Of a stretch of DNA of 64,000 nt, positions 17,972-25,612 are shown in pieces (positions within the stretch are counted from its first letter, which is position 1; each line of letters opens with the position of its first letter). The DNA is from Pseudoalteromonas piscicida (GTDB lineage Bacteria; Pseudomonadota; Gammaproteobacteria; Enterobacterales; Alteromonadaceae). A program made the translations under genes and the position numbers. The stretch is taken from assembly GCF_002208135.1 (NCBI RefSeq), contig NZ_CP021646.1:2234001-2298000 (forward strand), read 5' to 3'. The notes under the pieces were generated by a model. It did no database searches. It had not been told where the DNA came from and worked only from the letters and a program-made list of their open reading frames with translations.

Positions 17972-18298
17972 TTAGAACGGCATTTTGAAGCCTGGAGGCA
18001 TTTGCATGCCGCCGGTGACTTCTGACATGCGCTTTTGCGTTTCTTCACCTACGCGACGAACTGCATCGTTTACCGCAGCGGCTAGTAAGTCTTCAATCAT
18101 GTCTTTGTCGTCTTCCATTAGGCTTTCGTCGATTTCTACGCGACGTACGTTGTGGCTACCAAGCATAGTTACTTTAACTAAACCTGCGCCTGCTTCACCT
18201 GTTACTTCTAGGCTCTTTATCTCTTCTTGGGCTTTTTCCATGCGCTCTTGCATTTGCTGCGCCTGCTTCATGATGTTGCCCATTCCGCCTTTAAACAT
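17972..18298 (-). CDS. ybaB: Nucleoid-associated protein YbaB/EbfC
   Basis: This 108-residue DNA-binding protein of the YbaB/EbfC family acts as a homodimer on the nucleoid. The typical features are present: the N-terminal [20 protein letters not shown] helix, the [19 protein letters not shown] strand pair, and a Gly/Met/Pro-rich tail ending GFKMPF. It lies 63 bases downstream of dnaX, as in most proteobacteria. Its last seven codons form one copy of the 21 bp direct repeat. The terminator directly after it separates it from its usual partner recR, now 17.6 kb away. Confidence 0.95.
   Translation of the reverse strand: MFKGGMGNIMKQAQQMQERMEKAQEEIKSLEVTGEAGAGLVKVTMLGSHNVRRVEIDESLMEDDKDMIEDLLAAAVNDAVRRVGEETQKRMSEVTGGMQMPPGFKMPF
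17973..17993. repeat. Right copy of 21 bp direct repeat (3' end of ybaB)
   Basis: This copy is the functional ybaB 3' end. Its partner at 4800-4820 differs at two positions, both silent in the ybaB frame. Together they bracket 13.2 kb. Confidence 0.7.
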
Positions 18299-18361
18299 AT
18301 TCTGCTCTCTTATACTTCAATTTGGTTTACTGTGATAAAAGATAAGGGCTAACGCCCTTAA

Positions 18362-20689
18362 TTACAATGCCTGAACGCTATTTTCGTCAAGCATTGCGTC
18401 AAATTCTTGGACAAATGCGCTGACGAGAGGATCGTCTCGCATCGCCGCTTTAGCTTGGACAAGTCTATGCTCATCTAGTTGTTGCTGTACCAAAAACGGC
18501 GTGTTATTTACCGTGTCGATATAGTTAATCTCAAGCGCGATTGGCTGCTCGAGTAAAGCGCTTAGGCTCTCTGTTAGTTTCTCTCTCAGCACTGCTGAGT
18601 CTAAGTGCTGTTGACTCGCATCTACTTGCAATTGTACCTGCGCGCCTTGCTGTGTTATCACGCTGTGTAATGCATACTGGCGAATTCGGCCGCCTAATTG
18701 CATCTTTTCAATCATGTTTGCCCAATCGTCGCTTTGGTGAGCAAACTTAATGTCACTGATTGGACTAACAAAGTTTTCCGGTGCAGGGATCTCTACTTGA
18801 ATACTTTGTTCGTTATCATCTTGCTTTACCGGTGATAACTGCTCTAGCAATTCTGGCGCTAAGTTTTCCGTAATAGGTTTGTGGCGCGCTTGAAACGCTT
18901 CTTTCTTTTGCTTTTTTGGTGCTAAGCGAGGTGCCGCTGGCTGTGCGCGTTGCGGCTCAGGCTGATACTCAGGTGTAGTTACCGTCGTGGCTGGCGCTTG
19001 CTCTATTGGCATTGGCGCACTAGCCGCCTCAGACTTTTTTACCTCACCATTGGCTCCCACCAATCGACCCGCCCCAGAGATATTACGATTTTTTAAAATT
19101 CGTGCTATTGCTGACTGGGCTTGGTTTTGCTGCTCGGTAACACTGGCCGTAGCAGCAGGTTCTGGAGCGCTTTGGTTATGCACCTCAGGTCGAGACCAAT
19201 CCTCTTGGTTTTGCGATGCCATTTGCGCGTATGCAGCATCATCAACAGGCGCACTTTCATGATGATGTGCAGGAACTTGTTCTTGGAACCCCTGCTCTAC
19301 CGCCTGTGACATAATGCTGTCGTATTGGTTGGCCATCTCCGCCTCAGACGGCACAGAGTCGACTGGTGCTTGGCTTTGCGCAGCAGGCGTTGGCGACACT
19401 GGCTCATCCTGTGTTGTTTGTTGCGCGGCTGGCGTCGTTGCTTCTGGTACATATGTAGGTGTTGCTGTCGGCTGCACCTGAGGTGATGGCGCTACTGTTG
19501 CGTTATCTTCCGTTGGCTTTTTTAACAGCGCTCGTAAATTCCCTACTTTACTTTGCTTTTCAGAAGTCTCTTGGCTCACAGGTGCGCTAGGCACTACACT
19601 ATGAATTTCTTTTTCGAACGCCATTAATCGCAGCATGACCATCTCAAACCCAAGTTTGGGCTCGGGTGCCCACTTTAGGTCTTTTTTGCCATTTAACAGT
19701 AGTTGATACAACAACTGACCTTGCTGCGGTGCTAATTGCTCGGCAAATAGCTTGATGTCGTTGTTATCAAAATTTGATAACCGCGCAGCACTAGGCACGA
19801 GTTGAGTGAGCTGAATAACATGCAATAACGCAATTAAATCGTCCAGCACACTGACAAAATTACCGTTTTGTAGTGCTATTTTTTCAATCGCATCAAGTAA
19901 GGCTTCACCGTCGTGGCATAAAATTGCAGACAGCAAAATGACCGCATGAGCACTATCCATCAGTCCCAGCATAGATTGCACTGCCGGCACCGTTAAATTG
20001 CCACTTGTTTGTGCAATAGCCTGATCGGTCAAACTTAATGCATCACGCATACTACCATCAGCGGCTTTCGCTAACGTTTGTAGCGCTACCGGATCAAAGG
20101 CAACTTGCTCTAGCGGGAGGATTTTTTCTAGCTGTTCAACTATTTGCCCTTGTGTCATTGCGTTCAGATTGAACTGCAAACAACGAGACAAAATAGTCAC
20201 AGGCAACTTTTGTGGATCCGTTGTGGCGAGCAAAAATTTTACATGCTCTGGCGGCTCTTCTAAGGTTTTCAGGAGCGCATTAAAACTGTGCTTCGACAGC
20301 ATGTGCACTTCATCGATGAGATAAACCTTGTAGCGACCACGAGTTGGTGCATATTGTACGTTGTCTAAGATTTCTCGCGTGTCTTCAACTTTCGTACGAG
20401 AAGCCGCATCAATTTCGATTAAATCGATAAACTTACCAGTTTCAATCTCAGTACATGCACTACACTGACCACAAGGCGTTGAAGTAACGCCTTGTTCGCA
20501 GTTAAGGCTTTTAGCAAAGATCCTAGCAATGGTTGTTTTGCCCACGCCACGTGTTCCAGTGAATAAATAGGCATGGTGTAAACGCTTTTCATTGAGTGCG
20601 TTGACCAGAGCTTGTTTAACATGCTCTTGCCCCATTAATTCATGGAAGTTTTGTGGACGCCATTTTCGCGCCAGAACCTGATAGCTCAT
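18362..20689 (-). CDS. dnaX: DNA polymerase III subunits tau/gamma
   Basis: DnaX is the motor of the clamp loader. The 775-residue protein has the AAA+ domain with Walker A GTRGVGKTT (about 45-53), the four-cysteine zinc module (CEQGVTSTPCGQCSAC), Walker B LIDEVHML (about 124-131) and the SRC sensor (LSRCLQF). A long Pro/Gln/Ala-rich linker (about 380-620) leads to the C-terminal tau domain that binds polymerase alpha and DnaB. Codons 591-593 read CCA AAA AAG, a perfect A AAA AAG slippery heptamer in the same phase as the E. coli site. This could yield a shortened gamma form. The start lies two bases after the apt stop, so apt-dnaX-ybaB is one operon. Confidence 0.97.
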   Translation of the reverse strand: MSYQVLARKWRPQNFHELMGQEHVKQALVNALNEKRLHHAYLFTGTRGVGKTTIARIFAKSLNCEQGVTSTPCGQCSACTEIETGKFIDLIEIDAASRTKVEDTREILDNVQYAPTRGRYKVYLIDEVHMLSKHSFNALLKTLEEPPEHVKFLLATTDPQKLPVTILSRCLQFNLNAMTQGQIVEQLEKILPLEQVAFDPVALQTLAKAADGSMRDALSLTDQAIAQTSGNLTVPAVQSMLGLMDSAHAVILLSAILCHDGEALLDAIEKIALQNGNFVSVLDDLIALLHVIQLTQLVPSAARLSNFDNNDIKLFAEQLAPQQGQLLYQLLLNGKKDLKWAPEPKLGFEMVMLRLMAFEKEIHSVVPSAPVSQETSEKQSKVGNLRALLKKPTEDNATVAPSPQVQPTATPTYVPEATTPAAQQTTQDEPVSPTPAAQSQAPVDSVPSEAEMANQYDSIMSQAVEQGFQEQVPAHHHESAPVDDAAYAQMASQNQEDWSRPEVHNQSAPEPAATASVTEQQNQAQSAIARILKNRNISGAGRLVGANGEVKKSEAASAPMPIEQAPATTVTTPEYQPEPQRAQPAAPRLAPKKQKKEAFQARHKPITENLAPELLEQLSPVKQDDNEQSIQVEIPAPENFVSPISDIKFAHQSDDWANMIEKMQLGGRIRQYALHSVITQQGAQVQLQVDASQQHLDSAVLREKLTESLSALLEQPIALEINYIDTVNNTPFLVQQQLDEHRLVQAKAAMRDDPLVSAFVQEFDAMLDENSVQAL
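18911..18917 (-). promoter_or_regulatory. Candidate -1 frameshift heptamer in dnaX
   Basis: The heptamer A AAA AAG lies in phase with CCA AAA AAG at codons 591-593. A -1 shift would add about 30 codons before a TGA and remove the tau C-terminal domain. The position is later than in E. coli (about codon 430), but it is still within the linker. Confidence 0.45.
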
Positions 20690-20691
20690 GC

Positions 20692-21237
20692 TTATTCGCC
20701 TTCGAACTCTACAAGTGAAAGGATTTTGATCCCAAGATCGTTGATTTTCTTTTCACCACCAAGCTCAGGCAATGAAATAACAAACGCCGCATCAGTGGCT
20801 TCACCGCCTAAGCGTTTAACCAGTTTTGCTGTTGCTTCAATAGTACCACCTGTTGCAAGTAAATCATCAACAAGTAGCACTTTATCACCGGCTTCAATCG
20901 CATCTGAGTGTAATTCAAGCGTATCTTCACCATATTCAAGCTGGTAAGACTGGCTGATCACCTCACGCGGTAATTTACCCGGCTTTCTTACTGGAATAAA
21001 AGGAATACCTAACTCATACGCCAATGGTGCACCGAAGATAAAACCACGCGACTCAGTGCCGATGATTTTAGTGAAACCGCCATCTTTATAAGCCGCAACG
21101 AACGCTTCAATTGTTGCTTTAAACGCAGCAGGATTTGCTAGGAGTGAAGTCACGTCACGGAACATGATCCCAGGTTTTGGGTAATTAGGAACCGTCGCGA
21201 TACTATTTTTGATCAATGACATATTCTCTGTCGTCAT
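20692..21237 (-). CDS. apt: Adenine phosphoribosyltransferase
   Basis: Apt converts adenine and PRPP to AMP in purine salvage. The 181-residue protein carries the PRPP-binding loop [13 protein letters not shown] (about 122-134), the hood segment [15 protein letters not shown] near residue 18, and the flexible-loop segment with RKPGKLPRE. It is the first gene of apt-dnaX-ybaB. A second ATG five codons in (MSLIKNSI) is an alternative start. Confidence 0.96.
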   Translation of the reverse strand: MTTENMSLIKNSIATVPNYPKPGIMFRDVTSLLANPAAFKATIEAFVAAYKDGGFTKIIGTESRGFIFGAPLAYELGIPFIPVRKPGKLPREVISQSYQLEYGEDTLELHSDAIEAGDKVLLVDDLLATGGTIEATAKLVKRLGGEATDAAFVISLPELGGEKKINDLGIKILSLVEFEGE

Positions 21238-21382
21238 AATTGCTTTGCTTTAAGTTTATTACAAAAGAGTGAGATTATAACAATTTTCTATCCGGTTGAA
21301 ACCGACTGAGTGACTTTGTGTGTCAGGATGGAGGAAAAGCGAACAATGTATTGAGTATTTTATACCGATATACAATTGAAAA

Positions 21383-21401
21383 AGGCTGCGAAAAGCAGCC
21401 T
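21383..21401 (-). terminator. Terminator after the 39-residue membrane protein gene
   Basis: A 7 bp stem (AGGCTGC/GCAGCCT) with a GAAAA loop is followed on the minus strand by U-rich sequence. It lies 25 bases after the small ORF's stop and before the apt leader. Confidence 0.7.
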
Positions 21402-21425
21402 CTAGGTAAATACGTTCAGCTTGAC

Positions 21426-21545
21426 TTATGCAAGCGCTGTTGCCCAGCCTAGAATCGCGTTTAAACAGCCAATTCCAGCGAATACAGCAACAAATGCAAG
21501 GAAATACTTTGCATTGAACGGATCTTTAAAGTCACCTTTAGACAT
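21426..21545 (-). CDS. Small single-span membrane protein (39 aa)
   Basis: The product begins MSKGDFKDPFNAKYFLAFVA and continues as one hydrophobic helix with a Gly/Cys/Asn kink, ending ATALA. A ribosome site (AAAGGTAG) lies at proper distance, and the gene is followed by a good terminator, so it looks real despite its size. I do not recognise a family. It sits 124 bases downstream of hvfC on the same strand and could be cotranscribed, but nothing ties it to copper peptide maturation. Confidence 0.65.
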   Translation of the reverse strand: MSKGDFKDPFNAKYFLAFVAVFAGIGCLNAILGWATALA

Positions 21546-21669
21546 AGATACTACCTTTAATTTTACAACTCGCGCCAACTGCATAGCAGCAGAAAGCATT
21601 GACTAGCGCCCTAGTCCGAGTTTAAGCACGACAAAAACAGGCCGTATAATAGTCGATGTTGCCAATGGC

Positions 21670-22419
21670 TTAAAGGGTTTTTGTTTTGATAATGCCAAGA
21701 TCCGCGAATTCAGCTAGTGTGTGCTGTGCACCTTGCTGCAGCTGCTCAACAGTAAATTGGGGCACTTGCTGCGCGATAATATCCACAATGTCAGTGAGTT
21801 GCATACCATCTTTGGCTTCAATCACCGACAACATTAGGGCCGTCATCGGATTTAGTGCGACAAATTGAACATCGTCCTCTTCGTCTCTATACAGTGCAAA
21901 GCTAAACGTTTGCCCTGCTGTTTTAGTTGGCCTAAAGGTTTCACTGATCTGATGAACCGGATATTGATAATGTGCAACTCTAGCTGTACTTGCCAAGCTA
22001 ATTTCAACATCTGCAAGCGCTTGTACTTTAATCGAAAGTTCATTTTTTGCTTCAATGGTCGTTGCCACATCTAGCTCTAGCCATTCATAGTGAGCAAGCT
22101 CTAACAAGAACTCAGGATCGGCTTCTGAGGGCTCGTATTCTGTTTGTAAAAACTGCAAGAACTCTTTGCTAATCTCTAAAAAGTATGGCGAATGACAATC
22201 GTGCTTAACGAAAAATAGCCTAATTAGCGTCAACCAATCTGCATTGGTATACAAGCTTTTAAGTACAGGAAACGCACTGCTCACGAAACCTTCAACATTA
22301 TTAAAAAACAGCTCTTGATAGATTTTTAAGCGCCGAGCTTCTATGCCGTCAGGCGCTGGTTGATTGTCTGGATCTCTGATATGCGCCATAAACTGCTGCT
22401 GAGTTTCTACAAAAGACAT
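21670..22419 (-). CDS. hvfC: HvfC/BufC-type RiPP partner protein (DUF2063)
   Basis: The 249-residue protein has an N-terminal DUF2063 domain (QQFMAHIRDP near the start, then the RLKIYQELFFNNVEGFVSSAFPVL-type segment) and a C-terminal winged-helix-like part (LADVEISLAS... VPQFTVEQLQQGAQHTL). In characterised systems this partner recruits the precursor peptide to the HvfB oxidative enzyme. The gene lies three bases after hvfB, in the usual hvfA-hvfB-hvfC order. It is annotated from family knowledge and context; the hvfD (DoxX-like) gene often found next is absent. Confidence 0.85.
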   Translation of the reverse strand: MSFVETQQQFMAHIRDPDNQPAPDGIEARRLKIYQELFFNNVEGFVSSAFPVLKSLYTNADWLTLIRLFFVKHDCHSPYFLEISKEFLQFLQTEYEPSEADPEFLLELAHYEWLELDVATTIEAKNELSIKVQALADVEISLASTARVAHYQYPVHQISETFRPTKTAGQTFSFALYRDEEDDVQFVALNPMTALMLSVIEAKDGMQLTDIVDIIAQQVPQFTVEQLQQGAQHTLAEFADLGIIKTKTL

Positions 22420-22421
22420 AG

Positions 22422-23258
22422 CTATACCTTCTCCAAGCGCTTGGCGTATTTAGCCTGTACTGCAGAAATTTGTCCCGCTTCTGCCAATAATTCTGCCATG
22501 GGAGGAATATTAAAATCACGCTCTAGCAATGTCGGGAACACACCATGCAGCTCATAAGCTTTCTCTAACAAGCCCCATACTGGTGAAGATACCTCAGCGC
22601 CATGTGTATCAACGAGTAAGTCTTCGGCTTCCACATAATGACCTGCGATATGGCCGTATGCAATACGCTCGCTTGGCATAGCCGCTAAGAATTGTTCAGC
22701 ATCGTAGCCATGGTTAATAGCGTTGACATAGATGTTGTTAACATCGAGTAGCAAATCACAATCGGCCTCGGCTAATACCCCAAGGGTAAATTCCAACTCC
22801 GACATTTCTTGTCCAGGAGCGGCATAGTAAGACACATTTTCTACAGCAATTCGGCGTTCTAGATGCTCTTGGACTGCTCGGATCCGCTTAGCAGTATGAT
22901 GGATTGCTTCTTCAGTAAAAGGGATTGGCATCAGATCGTACATGTGACCATCTCCTGAACAGTAACTCAGATGTTCACTATACGTAGCGATATTATGTTG
23001 CTTAAAAAATGTTTTTAGTTGTGATAAAAATTCACGATCAAGCGGTGCGGGAGAACCCAGCGACAATGACAAGCCATGACAAATAAAAGTATGCTGTTGC
23101 GTCAATGCTTGAAATTGCTTTGCAAGCTTGCCGCCAAATTTTAACCAGTTTTCTGGCGCAACCTCATAAAAGTCTACTTGCTTTGGCGGCGCATTGAGCA
23201 CGTCATCGACCATTTCACGGCGTAAACCAAGTCCTAGCTTGCCTAACTGCATTGCCAT
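22422..23258 (-). CDS. hvfB: HvfB/BufB-type multinuclear non-heme iron oxidative enzyme (MNIO, formerly DUF692)
   Basis: The 278-residue TIM-barrel enzyme belongs to the MNIO family, which modifies cysteines of copper-binding RiPP precursors using a multi-iron centre. Metal-ligand segments are visible: FYEVAPENW near residue 30, [11 protein letters not shown] near 58, YSEHLSY near 93, AVENVSYY near 140, [12 protein letters not shown] near 172, [12 protein letters not shown] near 200 and DTHGAEV near 216. In HvfABC systems EGKCG cysteines become oxazolone/thioamide copper ligands. The gene starts 154 bases after the precursor gene, with a strong hairpin in between. Confidence 0.92.
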   Translation of the reverse strand: MAMQLGKLGLGLRREMVDDVLNAPPKQVDFYEVAPENWLKFGGKLAKQFQALTQQHTFICHGLSLSLGSPAPLDREFLSQLKTFFKQHNIATYSEHLSYCSGDGHMYDLMPIPFTEEAIHHTAKRIRAVQEHLERRIAVENVSYYAAPGQEMSELEFTLGVLAEADCDLLLDVNNIYVNAINHGYDAEQFLAAMPSERIAYGHIAGHYVEAEDLLVDTHGAEVSSPVWGLLEKAYELHGVFPTLLERDFNIPPMAELLAEAGQISAVQAKYAKRLEKV

Positions 23259-23294
23259 ACTTCTCTCACTTTAGACATTATTTAACACTAATCA

Positions 23295-23333
23295 GAAGCT
23301 CGCATGGTACAGGTTGCCTGTCTGCGCAGCTTC
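23295..23333. promoter_or_regulatory. Strong stem-loop between hvfA and hvfB
   Basis: Nested pairing is seen: GAAGCT with AGCTTC, CGCA with TGCG, and inner ACAGG with CCTGT around a 3-base loop. No U run follows on the minus strand, so this is more likely an mRNA processing, stabilising or leaky attenuating element than a full terminator. It would favour excess precursor over enzyme. Confidence 0.55.
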
Positions 23334-23412
23334 GCTTTGGAATTACCCAATAGCGTTATTTACCTTAACATAGATAGCTGTGCTAATGGGTCAATCACAA
23401 CAGTGTCTTTAG

Positions 23413-23820
23413 TTAGTGGTTACCACCACATTTACCTTCGCCGCACTTACCTTCTTTTTTACTTTTTGCATGGCCACCACATTTGCCTTCACCGCACTTA
23501 CCTTCTTTTTTGCCTTTGGCATCGCCACCACATTTGCCTTCGCCGCACTTACCTTCTTTTTTGCCTTTGGCATCGCCACCACATTTGCCTTCGCCGCACT
23601 TACCTTCTTTTTTGCCTTTGGCGTCACCACCACATTTTCCTTCGCCGCACTTACCTTCTTTTTTGCCTTTGGCGTCGCCACCACATTTACCTTCGCCGCA
23701 CTTACCTTCTTTTTTGCCTTTGGCGTCGCCACCACATTTACCTTCGCCGCATTTGCCTTCTTTTTTACCTTTGGTGTCGCCACCACATTTACCTTCGCCA
23801 CACTTACCTTCACCTGCGTC
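23413..23820. repeat. Eight tandem 51 bp repeats within hvfA
   Basis: The repeats code for the 17-residue EGKCG units. They differ mostly at silent positions, and the first and last units have diverged spacers (GDTKGKK; GHAKSKK and GGNH), which is consistent with growth of the central copies by unequal recombination. Several long open frames in other phases and on the plus strand here are by-products of the repeat. Confidence 0.95.
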
Positions 23821-23952
23821 AAGTTGATAACCGGCAGTCATTGTTTCAAAACTAAATGGATTAGCACTTGCGTCCGTCGCGGTTAATCCTGCGGTGCCCG
23901 CAACAACAGCGCTTAAAGTAAAGGCAATAGATTTCTTTTTAACGGTATTCAT
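23413..23952 (-). CDS. hvfA: HvfA-type copper-binding RiPP precursor with 16 EGKCG motifs
   Basis: The 179-residue precursor starts with a Sec-type signal (MNTVKKKSIAFTLSAVVAG... ASA) at ATG 23952, preceded by a GAGAGAG site. A longer in-frame start at 23997 is less likely. After a short linker (NPFSFETMTAGYQLDAG) come eight units of 17 residues, each holding two EGKCG motifs plus a spacer (GDAKGKK or variants). This gives 16 motifs and 16 cysteines. Known HvfA-type precursors carry EGKCG cysteines that HvfB and HvfC convert to copper ligands. The high Lys and Gly content and the repeat number suggest an expanded copper sponge in the periplasm. It lies upstream of hvfB-hvfC on the same strand. 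Confidence 0.88.
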   Translation of the reverse strand: MNTVKKKSIAFTLSAVVAGTAGLTATDASANPFSFETMTAGYQLDAGEGKCGEGKCGGDTKGKKEGKCGEGKCGGDAKGKKEGKCGEGKCGGDAKGKKEGKCGEGKCGGDAKGKKEGKCGEGKCGGDAKGKKEGKCGEGKCGGDAKGKKEGKCGEGKCGGHAKSKKEGKCGEGKCGGNH

Positions 23953-23987
23953 AATGTTTGCTCTCTCAAAACTAGTAGATTTAATTA

Positions 23988-24005
23988 GTAGACCCAAACG
24001 TCTAC
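23988..24005. promoter_or_regulatory. Dyad upstream of hvfA
   Basis: A perfect 6 bp inverted repeat, GTAGAC then 6 bases then GTCTAC, lies 36-53 bases before the hvfA start in the divergent gap with dusC. It could be an operator or part of an ECF-sigma promoter; the assignment is speculative. Confidence 0.35.
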
Positions 24006-24213
24006 ATATTTATTTCGCTAAATGTTTAAAAATTTTAGTGGTATTCGCTAAGTTGTGATTTACATCCAGTTATAGTCCATCAGGTGTGTTTTTGCTATTT
24101 GCGGATAACTAGGGGCTGATGATGACTTGCAGCAAACAATTAGCTAAAATGTCGCGCTTTTCGATGAGTCATCAGTGACCCATTTTATTTTTGTTGTATC
24201 TAAAGGTTAACAC

Positions 24214-25200
24214 ATGAAGCTTGTTCTGGCGCCGATGGAAGGTGTAGTTGATTTTAAAATGCGCGAATTGCTCACAGATCTCGGCGGCTTTGATCTTTGT
24301 GTGACTGAGTTTATTCGCGTCGTTGATCTCACCTTTCCACGCAGAGTATTCACTAGATACTGTCCTGAACTATTAAATGGTGGTTATACCAGAGCCGGAA
24401 CACCGGTACGAGTCCAGCTTCTAGGTCAGGTTCCCCATGCGCTTGCAGCAAATGCGCGAAAGGCAATAAAGCTTGGCTCTCATGGTGTCGATTTGAACTT
24501 TGGTTGTCCTGCGAAAACCGTGAATAAAAGCCGCGGCGGCGCGGTTTTACTGAAAGAGCCTGAGCAAATCTATCAAATCATTAAAGCAGTTAGAGATGCG
24601 GTACCAGAAGAACATCATGTAAGCGCCAAAATACGCCTTGGCTTTGACGATGATGCCAATAGTACTGAAATTGTCGATGCGGTCCAGCAAGGTGGTGCGT
24701 CGAGTTTGGCGATACATGCGCGTACCAAACGAGATGGCTACAAACCGCCAGCTTACTGGGAAAAGATCCCACCTTTATTATCAAGGTTAACCATTCCTGT
24801 CGTTGCTAACGGTGAAATTTGGCAAGTGGAAGATGCACAACTCTGCCAAACACGTAGCCAATGCCAAGACTTGATGCTTGGTCGCGGTGCGCTAGCCACC
24901 CCCGATTTGGCAGCAAAAATCAAAGCGCATGTTAACGGAACTCATTATACTCCGCTCACATGGGAAAACGTGGTCTACCATATCCTCCACTCTTCCATGC
25001 ATCAGGATGAGAATATGAGTGAAAAGTACTTTTCGGCTAGAACAAAACAGTGGTTAAGTTATCTGAAACGTCAGTATAGCGGAGCGCATGTTCTTTTTGA
25101 TGAAATCAAAACGCTCAAAAGCAAAGATGACGTCATGAAGGTGTTGCAGAAATACGCAATGTCTCCAGACCTTGATTCAAATCATAACAGTGAAGCTTGA
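24214..25200 (+). CDS. dusC: tRNA-dihydrouridine(16) synthase DusC
   Basis: This 328-residue FMN-dependent enzyme reduces uridine in the tRNA D-loop. Typical Dus signatures are LAPMEGVVDFKMR at the N terminus, NFGCPAKTVNKSRGGAVLL (about 95-113, with catalytic Cys about 98), SAKIRLGFDD and AIHARTK (about 165-171). The AKTVNKSRGG form and overall length favour DusC over DusA/B. It is transcribed with the DksA-like gene 37 bases downstream. Confidence 0.93.
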   Translation: MKLVLAPMEGVVDFKMRELLTDLGGFDLCVTEFIRVVDLTFPRRVFTRYCPELLNGGYTRAGTPVRVQLLGQVPHALAANARKAIKLGSHGVDLNFGCPAKTVNKSRGGAVLLKEPEQIYQIIKAVRDAVPEEHHVSAKIRLGFDDDANSTEIVDAVQQGGASSLAIHARTKRDGYKPPAYWEKIPPLLSRLTIPVVANGEIWQVEDAQLCQTRSQCQDLMLGRGALATPDLAAKIKAHVNGTHYTPLTWENVVYHILHSSMHQDENMSEKYFSARTKQWLSYLKRQYSGAHVLFDEIKTLKSKDDVMKVLQKYAMSPDLDSNHNSEA

Positions 25201-25237
25201 CTGAAATGATAATGGGGCGTCGGATAGGAGAGCGCCC

Positions 25238-25612
25238 ATGAATGAAAACACACATAACTACGAGCAAAGCTTACAAGCTGAACTTGCTACACTTAGAAGC
25301 GATTTTTTAGGAGAGCTAAAAGCTTCACCCAATGAGTTTACTCATAACCTTGCTAATACCTTAGAGATCAACCCACCTAATAAGTGGCTTGATATTGTGA
25401 TGGAAAAAATAAATCCCGAGCAATTTCCGCTCTATGACAGGTTGATGAAAGTCGAAGCGGCATTATGCCAAATGGAAATCGGCCAGTTTGGTTATTGTTG
25501 TGATTGTGAGAAAACCATTGAGTTTGAGTTGCTAGAACAAGATCCAGCAACCCAACGCTGCCGTAGTTGTATAACTAAGGCTCTAAAAAATGGGGAAATG
25601 CAGCAAAAATAG
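25238..25612 (+). CDS. DksA/TraR-family zinc-finger protein
   Basis: The 124-residue protein has a helical N-terminal region and a C-terminal C4 zinc motif (CCDC, then about 18 residues, then CRSC). Its length is intermediate between TraR and DksA. An acidic pair (ELATLRSDFL near the coiled-coil region) does not match the DksA DxxDxA tip, so binding in the RNA polymerase secondary channel is possible but not assured. Its last 38 bases overlap the end of the convergent lipoprotein gene. Confidence 0.8.
   Translation: MNENTHNYEQSLQAELATLRSDFLGELKASPNEFTHNLANTLEINPPNKWLDIVMEKINPEQFPLYDRLMKVEAALCQMEIGQFGYCCDCEKTIEFELLEQDPATQRCRSCITKALKNGEMQQK

Noticed and set aside
21421..21606. Plus-strand open frame of 61 codons near apt
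   Set aside because: It is antisense to the 39-residue membrane protein, which has a ribosome site, a membrane helix and a terminator.
23304..23886. Several long open frames on both strands across the hvfA repeat, and a possible CRISPR-like array
   Set aside because: They arise because the 51 bp unit, a multiple of three, is open in several phases. The repeats are contiguous, without unique spacers, and the minus-strand frame has the signal peptide, ribosome site and EGKCG motifs.
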